Numbered from the stretch's first letter, positions 1 to 11,109 are shown. The stretch is 64,000 bases of DNA from Stenopsyche tienmushanensis (GCA_008973525.1 WACJ01000301.1:1-64000), one strand, 5' to 3'. The notes: generated by a model from the sequence alone, not told the origin. Made by a program: numbers and translations.

Positions 1-174
1 AGTTGGTTAACACATTGGCTGCGAGAGCAGAGAAACATAATCATTTGCTGTAAAATATATATTTAAATTAAACGTGTGTATATATGCAAATAAACTGCAA
101 CTCCAACTAAGTTAATAAACACGTAAGGGATGTACTATGATGCAGGTCATAATGATAAGATGACATACGGGTTT

Positions 175-313
175 GGTGAAAACAATAGTACAAAAGCTAT
201 CAGAAACATCGACGAAGCATGGAATGAAGCTATCGAGTTATCAACAAATTTTACGTAATAAACGTAGACAGACTAAGCAAGGAAAGCTAGATTCTTTATT
301 TGCAACGCATTAG
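175..313 (+). pseudogene. Possible DNA-transposase C-terminal fragment
   Basis: One frame reads STKAIRNIDEAWNEAIELST and, after two stops, KQGKLDSLFATH. The first part resembles the late region of pogo/Tigger-type transposases, where an AI..I..AWN pattern is common. The similarity is short, the frame is broken and no terminal repeats were found, so this is only a tentative assignment. Confidence 0.22.
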
Positions 314-798
314 TAAACGTGATCCCGAAAAATTCGGGATTAAAATTTTTATCTAACAGAAATCGTACACCTCACCAGCACGATGAAGGCTACTAAATTG
401 AGACATTCCCGTCGAAATCTGGACGCTTGGAAACAGTGGCGTAACTACTAATTGGCGAGCTTAGGCGACGCCTAAGGGCAGTAACTGTCTAATCATGTAT
501 ACATATATACAATACATATATGTTTTTCAAATTTTTATATTTTCACTTTTCCCTACCGGTGATGTATTTACTACACCTCGACTCTAATAACGGCAATGTC
601 GATATGAAATATAATAGATACGGGATTCAGAATTTTTGTGTTCCTCCGTAATATAATTACAAATCACATCAAAGTATTATAGTATATAATTATTCATCTG
701 CAGCGACGGAAATAAATAATCTGTCGGGGAATCGGAAATTTTGCGAGTTTTAGTCCGTCTCTTTTGAATTTTTATCAGTCACATTGATGGTGTTACAC

Positions 799-933
799 GA
801 AAATGTGGGTCATCAACTCGAACTAGCATTTGAATATTTGATGACGATACCTCCAACGACTGTGGAGGCTGAGCGTGCATTTTCAGCAGCAAGCTGCCTG
901 GCTTCCAAAATAAATAAATTCGCAAATTATTAA
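799..933 (+). pseudogene. hAT transposase C-terminal dimerisation remnant
   Basis: The frame encodes LAFEYLMTIPPTTVEAERAFSA followed by SCLASKI and a stop. This matches the C-terminal dimerisation region of hAT transposases, where a P.(T/S).(E/A)R.FS core is diagnostic. Upstream DNA does not hold the catalytic part in an open frame, so only a dead tail remains. I saw no matching terminal repeats. Confidence 0.6.
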
Positions 934-1539
934 TATAAAAGTTGTCATAATTCATCAGTGCAAAGCCAATCTACATAAGATTGCAAAAATGTATCCAGCA
1001 TCATCATATTTTACGGAGGCTGCCAAACCATATTTTTAGATGAAAACGGCCACAGAAGATGACATCTGAAGATTTGCTTGAGTTATTTTTTGGCACACAA
1101 TCGAAGAACTCATGTTAGCGAATTCAACATTTATGTTAATTTAAGCAATAGGCGACGATGTCAACAGAATTTAAGATATAATAGAACGCATTTAAATCAA
1201 ATTATTAAGGGCATGCCCTATGCGTATTACGCATTTATTATTTAACCATAAATAATAAATACACAAAAGAAAATAATGCATTTGCAAGTATTTCACTGAC
1301 ATTGATCAGTCTCAAATCAATGCGTGGATCGGACCGTAACATGTTATGACTGGAAGTTTTGAATAATTACAGAAAAAAAAATTGAAATTAAAATTACGGC
1401 GCCAATAAGCCGAAGCGTCTGTAAGAATCGCATAATTTAAGAGATTACTCAACACATTCGAATTTAACACATTGCTTGCGGGAGCAGAACATTACCATCA
1501 TTCACTACCGCTCACTGAATGCGGGAGAACGTTATCTTA

Positions 1540-3390
1540 AGGCTTGTTCAGACGAGGACATAAAAACCTCAGGCAACAAAACGACAGACGTGGTAGTAGT
1601 GACCGCACGTTAATTCGGTACTATTTTTTGACCTCGTAATCTGAGGGCTGCCAACTCTCACGCGCCGTGACAAAGAACGTTTTAAAATGAATCTACAGGC
1701 AGGGCCTTTTCAGAAAAAATGCGACCAAAGAGTATTTAGTATTTTACATACTACGTAAAAGTGAACCTACGTATTTCAAGTCTTACGATTACTTGCCGGA
1801 ACTCAGGTTTAATACGCAAAATAAATTTAATTTCTATTGAAAATTCGACTAATGTGAAACATGCATTTTTATTTTGGATAAAGATGAGAGTTTAACCCTT
1901 TCAGACCTGGCGTACACAATTGTGGACATAAATATTTTTTTTTTTATATTCACCTTATTATACTTTAGACACGTGGAATTTACAAATTCCATCGGATGAA
2001 AAAAATAATTCAGGTCTGAAAGGCTTAATGTTACACCGACGATAAGTATCATATGATATTTTTGAAAATGTAAACATGCTCAATACGTCTCTTCAAGAAA
2101 AAAGGTGATATTCTAACAATGGCTGAGCAAGTAACCGTGTTTCGTATTAAAATCGTAATGCGGAGGGAGAATTTAGAAATGTTTCCATCGTTGTGTGAAT
2201 TTTGATTCCGAAAATGAAATAAACGCGAAACAAATTAAAATCTTACATCGACACGTTTCAAAAATTTCGAGACAGAGCTTTGTAACCAATTTATAGATCT
2301 TCTTAGTATTAAAACAGAGTTTCAATGGGTCATGAACCCATTGACCGAACATCATCTTTCGATTATTACTAAGCTTTAAAAGAGATGGATTATTTCGATA
2401 CTACTAAGCAAATACAATCACATCGCCCAAATTAAATTCTAATAAATATATAACTTGATTTTTCACTACACACGTACACACATATATATCATATTGTAGG
2501 GGTACAACTTACAATTATTGTTGTCTTAGGAGTACGCGATCAAAATACTTTGGAGACTGCTGCCTTATAGATTTTTCATCTTTATTGTGAGGCTACAACA
2601 GTAGACACAGGTAGCCCTCGGTTCACGCCGGCTCAATTTACGCCGATCTATAATAACACCGCTACGCAATTCGCCGTCAAATTCTTCGATTCCTGACTTC
2701 GATGCTATACTGATTTTCGTTTCAGTATGGACGTATTTACGTTATGCATTCGTTAAAACATTGACTGCTATTGAATATATTTATTTTTCGTGTTTAATAT
2801 TGTTGGGTATGTATACAATTACATTCAATTGAATTAATATTACGCCTATTCGATTTGCGCGGGGTTTTGTAGTTTGTTTGATTTGATTTTTGGACGAATA
2901 TATGAATCCTTGTCTATGAATGGCCCCAATTCTCAGAATTCTTATAACAATAAATGCTGTGTAATGTGCAATATACTTTCGAAGCATTTCGTTCAAATTT
3001 GTCCAGAGCTTGGAAGTCTTGGAAACACGCGGCATCGTATAAAATTATTTCTAAAGACTTTAACAATATTCTATTTGTGAAATGAATAAAACAATATTTA
3101 TTATGCTGCTTCTTCAGACAAAAACATAAATCATTTATTACAAGCATTTATTAATACACCAATTATTTAAAATACTTATGCACTATACTATACGCTTCAA
3201 ATAATTCTTATTTTACTATTTGAGCATTAATAGCAATATAAAATCGCTAGAAATGTGCTGGATTTCTTACTATCACTCGCCCATACGCAGCGGAGTATTA
3301 ATATTACACCGACAGTGTCCCAGCTGCCAGAACGATTGCTGACCCTACTCGTCATTTTGTTATGATTTTTCAGCCAATGGGAGACGTTGA
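1540..3390 (+). repeat. Left arm of foldback element
   Basis: Pairs with 4205-5867 in reverse orientation. Compared with the right arm it carries three extra pieces: a 129-bp TTAA-flanked insertion (1896-2024), about 45 bases near 2483-2525 and about 35 bases near 3203-3235. It lacks a short stretch near 3020 that is present in the right arm and in the central copy. Confidence 0.85.
1896..2024. mobile_element. TTAA-flanked piggyBac-type MITE
   Basis: The insertion begins CCCTTTCAGACCTG and ends with the near reverse complement CAGGTCTGAAAGGC. It is flanked on both sides by TTAA (1892-1895, 2025-2028). The opposite arm has a single TTAA (5522-5525) with no insertion, which gives the empty site directly. 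TTAA duplication and CC-starting inverted ends are the signature of piggyBac-superfamily elements. It contains no coding sequence. Confidence 0.82.
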
Positions 3391-3525
3391 TTTGAGAAGC
3401 CCATACAGATTCAAAAGGTAATACGAACACTCGTTTGGCATCAAATGTGGCATTTTAAAGCCTGAAAAAAGTTGGCTGGCCTCCTACTTAGGGATTAAAA
3501 CATCTCCGAATTTCGATATATAGTG

Positions 3526-3700
3526 GGTGCAATATACTTTCGAAGCATTTCGTTCAAATTTGTCCACAGCTTGGAAGTCGCTTGATATGACAAACACGCG
3601 GCATCGTATAAAATTATTTCTAAAGACTTTAACAATATTCTATTTATGAAACGAATAAAACAATATCTATCATGCTGCTTCTTCGGACAAAAATATAAAT
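3526..3700 (+). repeat. Third partial copy of foldback arm in the spacer
   Basis: This stretch repeats the sequence of 2965-3130 in the same orientation, and of about 4425-4620 in reverse. It has the short segment at 3588-3598 that the left arm lacks and the right arm has, so it is closer to the right arm. Confidence 0.75.
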
Positions 3701-4135
3701 CAATCGTCGTTTTGCTTGTTTGATTTATTAATGCACCTAAATCTATTTATCACTTTTGGCCTGAATAAATATACCACACTATAAACGATCTTGCTGAAAT
3801 TATAATTTTTATATTAATAATTATTGTCATTGAGAGTAAATAGTCAAATAATTTCGCTTTGGCATATTGTAGATAAATATTGTACTTTATAGTATTTGTA
3901 GTAATTTGCATTATTTATGCCTTTTGAAATAATATTTTTGTAAAGTCGTTAAAATCGACTCATTAATATTTGCTAGAAACACCATGACAGTACTTTGAAA
4001 GTGACACTGTCCCATCCCAAAATAAAGAAACAAAGGGACTTACCTTATTCCGAATCGAACGATTTGATTTGCTTTTTGTTTCGATTATCGCTGTTGCAGT
4101 AGTACACGATAGTATTGGGATTCCCCAAAATCGCA

Positions 4136-4305
4136 CGTGTTATTATATCGGCCGTTTATTACGCCGATATAGTGTCCCAACTGCCTTTGCATAATCTTTA
4201 TCTTCTTAACGACTTCTCCCATTGGCTGAAAAATCATAACAAAATGACGAGTAGGGTCAGCAATCGTTCTGGCAGCTGGGACACTACATCGGCGTAATAT
4301 TAATA
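4136..4305. repeat. Central hairpin in the foldback spacer
   Basis: ATTACGCCGATATAGTGTCC (from about 4160) is followed roughly 80 bases later by an imperfect reverse complement, GGGACACTACATCGGCGTAAT. This forms a smaller stem inside the large foldback. Confidence 0.55.
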
Positions 4306-5870
4306 CTCCGCTGCGTATGGGCGAGCGATAGTAAGAAATCCCGCACATTTCTAGCGATTTTATATTGCTATTAATGCTAATTTAGTATAGTATAGTGCAT
4401 AAGTATTTTAAATAATTGGTGCATTAATAAATGTTTGTAATAAATGATTTATGTTTTTGTCTGAAGAAGCAGCATAATAGATATTGTTTTATTCATTTCA
4501 CAAATAGAGTATTGTTAAAGTCTTTAGAAATAATTTTGTACGATGCCGCGTGTTTGTCATATCAAGCGGCTTCCAAGCTGTGGACAAATTTGAACGAAAT
4601 GTTTCGAAAGTGTATTGCACATTAGACATCATTTATTGTTATAAGAATTCTGAGAATTGGGGCCATTCATAGACAAGGATTCATATATTCGTCCAAAAAT
4701 CAAATCAAACAAACTACAAAACCCCGCGCAAATCGAATAGGCGTAATATTAATTCAATTGAATGTAATTGTATACATACCCAACAATATTAAACACGAAA
4801 AATAAATGTATTCAATAGCAGTCAATGTTTTAACGAATGCATAACGTAAATACGTCCATACTGAAACGAAAATCAGCATAGCATCGAAGTCGAGAATCGA
4901 AGAATTTGACGGCGAATTGCGTAGCGGTGTTATTATAGATCGGCGTAAATTGAGCCGGCGTGAACCGAGGGCTACCTGTGTCTACTGTTGTAGCCTCACA
5001 ATAAAGATGAAAAATCTATAAGGCAGCAGTCTCCAAAGTATTTTGATCGCGTACTACTAAGACGACAATAATTGTGTGTGTAGTGAAAAATCAAGTTATA
5101 TATTTATTAGAATTTAATTTGGGCGATGTGATTGTATTTGCTTAGTAGTATCGAAATAATCCATCTCTTTTAAAGCTTAGTAATAATCGAAAGATGATGT
5201 TCGGTCAATGGGTTCATGACCCATTGAAACTCTGTTTTAATACTAAGAAGATCTATAAATTGGTTACAAAGCTCTGTCTCGAAATTTTTGAAACGTGTCG
5301 ATGTAAGATTTTTAATTTGTTTCGCGTTTATTTCATTTTCGGAATCAAAATTCACACAACGATGGAAACATTTCTAAATTCTCCCTCCGCATTACGATTT
5401 TAATACGAAACACGGTTACTTGCTCAGCCATTGTTAGAATATCACCTTTTTTCTTGAAGAGACGTATTGAGCATGTTTACATTTTCAAAAATATCATATG
5501 ATACTTATCGTCGGTGTAACATTAAACTCTCATCTTTATCCAAAATAAAAATGCATATTTCACATTAGTCGAATTTTCAATAGAAATTAAATTTATTTTG
5601 CGTATTAAACCTGAGTTCCGGCAAGTAATCGTAAGACTTGAAATACGTAGGTTCACTTTTACGTAGTATGTAAAATACTAAATACTCTTTGGTCGCATTT
5701 TTTCTGAAAAGGCCCTGCCTGTAGATTCATTTTAAAACGTTCTTTGTCACGGCGCGTGAGAGTTGGCAGCCCTCAGATTACGAGGTCAAAAAATAGTACC
5801 GAATTAACGTGCGGTCACTACTACGTTTTGTTGCCTGTCGTGTTTATGTCCTCGTCTGAACAAGCCTTTA

Positions 5871-6780
5871 TCAGTAGAAATGACATTTTTTTAAAGTGTA
5901 CATACTCTTTCCTCGCACTTATAGACCCCGCATACAGAGTGTTATATATCCCACCAAGCCGCGAAAATTTGTCACTTCCGCTGTTGACACAAGTGTTATT
6001 TTTTTACATTCAAAAATATGTACGACGTATGCAAAAAGGATAGCATCCATACATTCCAAGAAATACAGTTCATCAACTTCTTAAGGATGGTCACTCAACT
6101 GCTAAAACCATTCAGGCGTAAATTGAGAATTGCGCGAAAGTGATCATTAACGAAGGTCAAAGACTTCCATATTGGCAACAATACCTCCCCCCCCCCCTAA
6201 AAAAGAAATACTTTCGCTTAGAAGTAATAAAGTTACTCGGCGACAGTGAATTAGTCAGATGACTTAAAAGAGAAAAGCCATTACGATTAAAAAAGGAGCG
6301 AATTCTACCACACTATGCGAGTGGACAGTAATTATAGTAATATCGCATCAACAGCGGTTTTAAAGAACACGTTTTGTTGATCGGTCTTCAGTTTTTTTCC
6401 TTCTTGGAATCAAATCAAATCTCGGAATGATGCTGTTTCTGCTTATTCATTTCTGTTTGTGTGGGCATTTCAATGCTAGGGAAGATTCTGAAGTTAAATA
6501 ATTGGCATTGAAGTGTTGTATAGTAGTTGTCAACAAAAACAATAATGTTCATTTAAAAATTATCCACTGATAATTTGGAGCAGCGAGTGGGTATAGGAAA
6601 GCGAAGATCTATTCGGGTTATAATTTGGGATGCGATGATTGCCGATGGGTACCATGCAAACATTTTAAGACCATAACTATTAGGGCAGAGTCATGCAGAG
6701 TCGGAATTTTAATTAATCAATAATCGACTGAGATTAATAAAGATTCTGTGTAATATTTTACAATTGATAAATGTCCTAAA
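5871..6780. other. AT-rich stretch without a recognisable gene
   Basis: I see no coding frame with family resemblance. The stretch holds a 13-base run of C (about 6187-6199). Near 6668-6685 the sequence GACCATAAC resembles the hAT-mosaic end found at 20349 and 46961, but no target duplication is visible. Confidence 0.4.
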
Positions 6781-7814
6781 GGTATCCGACCTGACGTATT
6801 GATAGACATTTTAAAAAATGCTGAACATCGCATATTGACTGAAAATTTAGACATGAAAAAGCTGTGCGCAAGATGAGTGCCGCGTTTGCTTACAATGGTA
6901 TTGAATCCACAAAATGGTATTGGATGACCGTCGACTTTAAGTGCACGGGCTAGCAGAAATCGTATGTCTTTCAAAAAATGCTGTACATTTTTACATGAGA
7001 GAGCTATACACAAGATGGGTGCAGCATTTGCTCACAGTGGAACAATGGCAGCGTCGTGATGATGTTTCAATCGAGAATTTGACGATGTTTCACAACAATA
7101 AGGCCGAGGTGTTGCATTCATAACCATGGATGGAACATGGGTCTATCACTTCACATCTGAGACAAAGCAACATGGGGGTCCTCCAGTGACCCGAGCTGTT
7201 TATTGGTCCTGCTATTCGGGAGCATGCCAACCTGCTCAACAAAAGTGCACAGCAAGGTGCAAAACCTGAATTTAATATCCATGCTAAGGACACGCTTATT
7301 CTCAATTTCACGGCCACTTACGCTCTGAGCGCAGGGAAGAAACTAACTAGATTTTGTAACTTAAAACTAGCTAATGTAGCAGCATATATTTGTAAGATAG
7401 ATACATGTATAGTTTTAGACTTCATTTGGCGAGAACCACCTATGTAAATTAGCCATATGAGGATTCCGTGATTGTACAGATCATAGAAAACTTCGGGTAC
7501 GCATTTATCCCCGAAAATGCCGCAAAAAGTCCTATAAGATGACGAAGTGGTCACAAAGCCTGTGTGTCCAACTGGTCCGCTTTTCGGACCGCTGAAGTGA
7601 CGAATAAATGCCTCATTATCGGACGCCATACCCGAATATGTCTACAGAACGATTACGAGCTCTCATTACAAAACGAAGTTGTCCGAAGAATACTGATCGG
7701 GTGGGTTGTTTAGATTTTACAATCGGTCGAAGGTCAGTATTCTGCGTTTTTCACCCCAAGCCTAGTTGCGCCCGTGGCGGGCACCTGCTTTGCTGCTCCC
7801 TTGTTAAGGCCCTG
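6781..7814 (+). mobile_element. hAT-ended mosaic repeat carrying mariner pieces (copy 1)
   Basis: The interior encodes degraded mariner transposase: LTENLDMKKLCARW near 6835-6880 and, near 7105-7260, a segment starting TMDGTWVYHFTSETKQ, equivalent to the MDETW..H.T.E.K block around the first catalytic Asp. The remainder (7318-7814) is the non-coding part shared with copies ending at 18663, 21411 and 47754, and ends in the sequence CTTGTTAAGGCCCTG. The left end is unclear. All copies share the same hAT-like end plus mariner mosaic, which suggests an old mariner insertion into a hAT element that later multiplied. Confidence 0.6.
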
Positions 7815-8708
7815 CTGGATAGATGGAGAATCGGCTTCAAAGAAGGCGAATTAATTTTGATTCTCATTTACGAATTCCGAATGTTCATGTGGTATGCCTC
7901 AATAAAAGATGCGCTCATACCGTGTGCATGTAAACAATTGGCTGCAGACCTTGAATATGAGAGAATGCTGCCTTCATTTCAATGCAAAATTTTCCTACAT
8001 ATTCATCAGCATTAAATCCTACATATTTCATCATTTGGAGATGAAAATCAAATTGAAGGCGAGTCTTTAACGATAGTAGAAGTTTATTCTGGAGTTTCGC
8101 GTTTGAAACGTTCATCACCAGCTTCAGCGTCATCATCCAGCCCAAACATGGTTACATCGATTTAAGAAGCTTTTGTTCATAGTGCATATGCATAATTTTT
8201 AAATTTATCAAAAAGACAAGGTGTCTTATTTGCAATTTGAGTGCGCGTGCACTTGCCGGCGCAGGAAGGGTCAAGTTCAAGCAAACTCTTCAAAACATCA
8301 CATGACAAAATTTTCAAGCGGCGATCAAAAACGACAGAGAATGTGTGATAATGTTGCAAAGACTAAAACAATGCAAGTTGAGTGGCCATAAATTTTCCGT
8401 GTCAAATTCAATGCTGAACATGTACAAGCGATCGTTATCGATATGAACAGCGATTGCCATTTTGTTGGTCAGAATTGCAATAAAACATTGATTACCAGAA
8501 TTGGATTAATTAATATTTTTTATTGAAATTTAGCTTAATTTCCTAAGACTCGTTCGTGACTGGACATAAGATTACAATCTGTTATCCGATTGCTTTCAAC
8601 GACGCCGATGAAACGTCGTTTTTTATCATAGCAAAACGATAGAGTTCCGATAAAATCTTCATTATTCATCATAACATCGACTAACAATTTAATTTCTGAA
8701 GTTTTACT
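7815..8708. other. Intergenic sequence, no recognised gene
   Basis: A plus-strand frame at about 8034-8164 reads GDENQIEGESLTIVEV and then a serine-rich tail to a stop. It could be a decayed coding end but has no family resemblance that I recognise. The rest is AT-rich with no clear signal. Confidence 0.35.
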
Positions 8709-9046
8709 TGTATAGGTAAGGCAAATTGACCTGAACGTCACGAAAAGTGAAACTCCAATTAGCAGTTAGTTGGAAAGAGAAGAAGAATATTTTATAGTAC
8801 AACGTATGTGAATCTGCGTCTCCATCGCGCAAGCGCCGGGTCGTCCCTAGGAGGCGGGAGTTGTAAGAAATCTTCGAATAGCCTTGACTGCGAAATGACG
8901 TTCTTCTCGCGGCCAGATATCTCTCGTGATTAAAACATAAGTTATCTATGACGAGAGTCTTTCTGTTCGACGCTCGCCCCCCGCCATCCCATCGCTTGGC
9001 TACATTACGGTCCGATATCCGCGTGCGAATGTGGTCATCTCTTACA
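8709..9046 (+). repeat. Probable solo LTR or 5' LTR of a Gypsy-type retroelement
   Basis: The stretch starts TGTATAGG and ends CTTACA, giving the TG...CA ends with a TGTA/TACA inverted repeat. It is less AT-rich than its flanks. One base after it lies a probable tRNA primer site. No gag or pol frame follows, and no second LTR was seen, so target duplications cannot be tested. The boundaries are inferred. Confidence 0.42.
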
Positions 9047-9047
9047 A

Positions 9048-9066
9048 TGGTGTCAGAAATGGGATT
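9048..9066 (+). other. Probable primer-binding site, tRNA-Leu type
   Basis: TGGTGTCAGAAATGGGATT is complementary, with one apparent difference, to the 3' end of tRNAs that finish AATCCCACTTCTGACACCA, known for leucine tRNAs. A TGG start directly after an LTR is the normal priming arrangement in LTR retrotransposons. Confidence 0.45.
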
Positions 9067-10060
9067 AAATCTGAACATATTAATAGCGCCATTGCATGGG
9101 GATGATATTTCACCTACGCTTATTTTTTCCTAACCGGTCGATGATACCTATTAAAATTATTCTAGTACGCTTCTTGCGATAGTACTGTTCTATAAAGTTA
9201 TTCTAAGTTCTCTTGTGATGCGAATATTAAAGCGCTATCACACGCGCAACAACGATATATCGTCGTTGGCACTTTGCGCAAGTGTTGACAGCAACGATAT
9301 ATCGTTATCCAGCAGTAGGTGGGTTGAGACAAAAGTTGTTCATTTATAGTCGACATCCGATGACAGTATAAAAACACTGGAAGGCAATCTCAATTTCGCA
9401 ATGTAATCTGCATTGGTAATCGAAAACCTGATAAGCAAGTCAAGTAAGATTTCACATATGGTACAGCGTACATTAACGGATCTCGGTGAACGATTGATTT
9501 AAGGAAACTCAGCGTCGTGTACGTCAGTTATTTTTTGTTCACTTTCCGTGAACATTAACGTGAAATATGCCATCAGCATAGCAGAGCATGTTTGAGGAAA
9601 AGCGACAATCGCGACGAAAAAACGCGAATAAGCAATTTAGCGAAATGGTTTTTTTTAACCATTTGGACGGAATATCAAATCCAAATCGAGTTTCCTTGGG
9701 CCAGGGGGTGGCTAAACTTTGGCGCATGCGCCAGACGTGGTGCATTGGAAGATTGCAAGTGGCGCATTTCATCATACAATTTCTCGAGTGTATATACGGG
9801 CGGTTCTTTGCTACTATTTCCTTCAATTTCAGGTCCTTCCGCATATGAATTGAGATACTCAACATCCTTATTTCCGCATAAAATAAATTGACTTGTATCA
9901 AACAAAATGCATTTCTAATTTTTGATCGTGAGTTATCTATGAAATGATATGAAAATATATTGAGTAGTGACCTAGTCGTCCATTTTTTGTACGACCGTTG
10001 TCTCGATGACATAATCTTAAAGATACTATGAAATACAACATCAGACTAATTAATAATGAA
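9067..10060. other. Sequence after the LTR; palindromic repeat end, no gene
   Basis: Two ACGATATATCGT palindromes at about 9261-9306, separated by a GCGCAA-type segment, resemble the ends of the repeat at 29466-29944. Overlapping open frames on both strands at 9540-10010 have no family resemblance and frame-shifted shadows, so I do not call a gene. Confidence 0.4.
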
Positions 10061-10310
10061 AAATTGAGCTCGTTCTTGGGTCTGAGCTACGAAATAATAT
10101 ATGACTACGAAAAAGGAAGGAAATGAAATATCTCTTAAACGAAGCAAATCCTACTCCTATACCTATTTTTTCATCGCCAAGCTTGAATATAAGAAGATAG
10201 AAAAGGTGCTCAAGTTGTATGGAACATCTAAACTCGTATATTTAAAATATTGGCGCATAACATAGGCTGGCTACTCTTGTTTTACGTGCAGGATTTCATA
10301 AAGTCGATGT
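10060..10310 (+). repeat. Dispersed repeat, copy 1 (second copy at 49480-50410)
   Basis: Shared blocks are GAGCTCGTTCTTGGGTCTGA (about 10067) and a later one around AGAAAAGGTGCTCAAGTTGT (about 10199). The same order recurs at about 49487 and 50281 in the same orientation, with unrelated sequence between blocks. One frame keeps KRCSSC in both copies, so it may derive from coding sequence. Confidence 0.5.
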
Positions 10311-10316
10311 GTCAAG

Positions 10317-10610
10317 GAAGACCCAGACTGGCTAAAGAAACTCATCGATGAAGGGTCACATCTACGTGAACAAATTTTCAATGCCAACGAAACAATAACT
10401 ACTAGTTTGCAACAAAATGAAGCACTGAATGAGAAGATGAACTTCTGTTCCTGTACGCGTCAGCTGATCCCAAATCGTGCAGAAATTACTAGCATCACTT
10501 TCTGAAAAGCTCACAAACGAAGAGTTAATTGGGTCAGGATTCACAAATTTGCCAAAGATATATTTCCTTGCTGCAAGGAAGTTTATAAAAAATGAACCTA
10601 AATATTAGTA
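10317..10610 (+). pseudogene. Coding remnant with two apparent frameshifts, function unknown
   Basis: The first frame reads EDPDWLKKLIDEGSHLREQ and continues with an Asn/Gln-rich, coiled-coil-like stretch to about 10443. A second frame continues LLFLYASADPKSCRN. A third reads QKLLASLSEKLTNEELIG and on to a stop after FIKNEPKY at about 10610. Together they look like about 95 residues of a hydrophilic helical protein whose frame has slipped twice. A splice-acceptor-like CAG lies at 10289-10291, but the entry frame has an early stop. I do not recognise the family. It could be a dead exon or part of a transposon protein. Confidence 0.4.
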
Positions 10611-10754
10611 AATAATATGTTTTAACACAATATGGTCCGACGTCGTTTGTGGTATAATTTATAGTTTGGGCAACAAAATTAAGTATTCATGCCTCGTCGA
10701 TAAAAACAACACATAAAATAAATATTTTTAACTATTTTATAGCTTTGCGATATA

Positions 10755-11109
10755 TCATCATCATCATAGTGCAACTACACGCAGTCTATTGTATGATTAG
10801 GATTTTTAGAAATCGCCAAACTAAGAGGTTTAACCTGAAATAGGAAAGCATTCAGTCTCGAATTCACTCGGGTACTGGACTTTAAGCATTCCAGAAAGCT
10901 CTTTCCAGTGGAATCAAAAAGATTGTCTAGAATAGTTTTCCACTGTCTCTAAATATTCTAAATGAAGCTCGGAGATTATGCTACCTTCAGTATCGAACAA
11001 ATGAGGAGGTGAATGTATGATACAGACGAGATGGATTCCTGTGAATGGATATTGAAGAAGCCTATATTTCTGCAGTGGACTGCGTGTAGCCGCATTATAA
11101 TGATGATGA
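10755..11109. mobile_element. MITE with ATCATCAT...CTACACGCAGTC inverted ends
   Basis: The left end (10755-10785) carries a run of ATC triplets followed by CTACACGCAGTC. The right end (about 11079-11109) is its imperfect reverse complement, giving about 30-bp terminal inverted repeats. Internal sequence recurs at 13860-14140 and 25290-25520. No coding frame. Confidence 0.62.

Larger units (their letters stand above)
1540..5867. mobile_element. 4.3 kb foldback element with two long inverted arms
   Basis: The left arm (1540-3390) and right arm (4205-5867) are reverse complements over roughly 1.7-1.8 kb with few visible mismatches and several indels. The outer ends are AGGCTTGTTCAGACGAGGAC and its reverse complement. 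Both ends are flanked by the trinucleotide TTA (1537-1539 and 5868-5870), consistent with the 3-bp target duplications of PIF/Harbinger-type elements, although the superfamily call rests on this and the end sequence only. Between the arms is a spacer of about 0.8 kb with a third partial copy of arm sequence. I found no transposase in it, so it would be non-autonomous. Small open frames in the two arms are mirror images of each other and look non-coding. Confidence 0.8.

Noticed and set aside
2173..5403. Apparently conserved small proteins at 2173-2355 and 5194-5403
   Set aside because: They are identical because they lie in the two arms of the inverted repeat, so the conservation reflects DNA duplication and not selection on protein.
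6187..6199. C homopolymer and the G homopolymer near 58008-58023
   Set aside because: Simple homopolymers next to transposon sequence, likely slippage or length-error prone; no function suggested.
7318..7629. Minus-strand 103-codon frame recurring at 17928-18110, 21045-21236 and 47263-47544
   Set aside because: Similarity follows the repeat family DNA, including its non-coding ends, with frames broken differently in each copy.
9539..10012. 157-codon minus-strand open frame
   Set aside because: Competing frames exist on both strands, there is no recognisable domain, and it lies in repeat-rich DNA.
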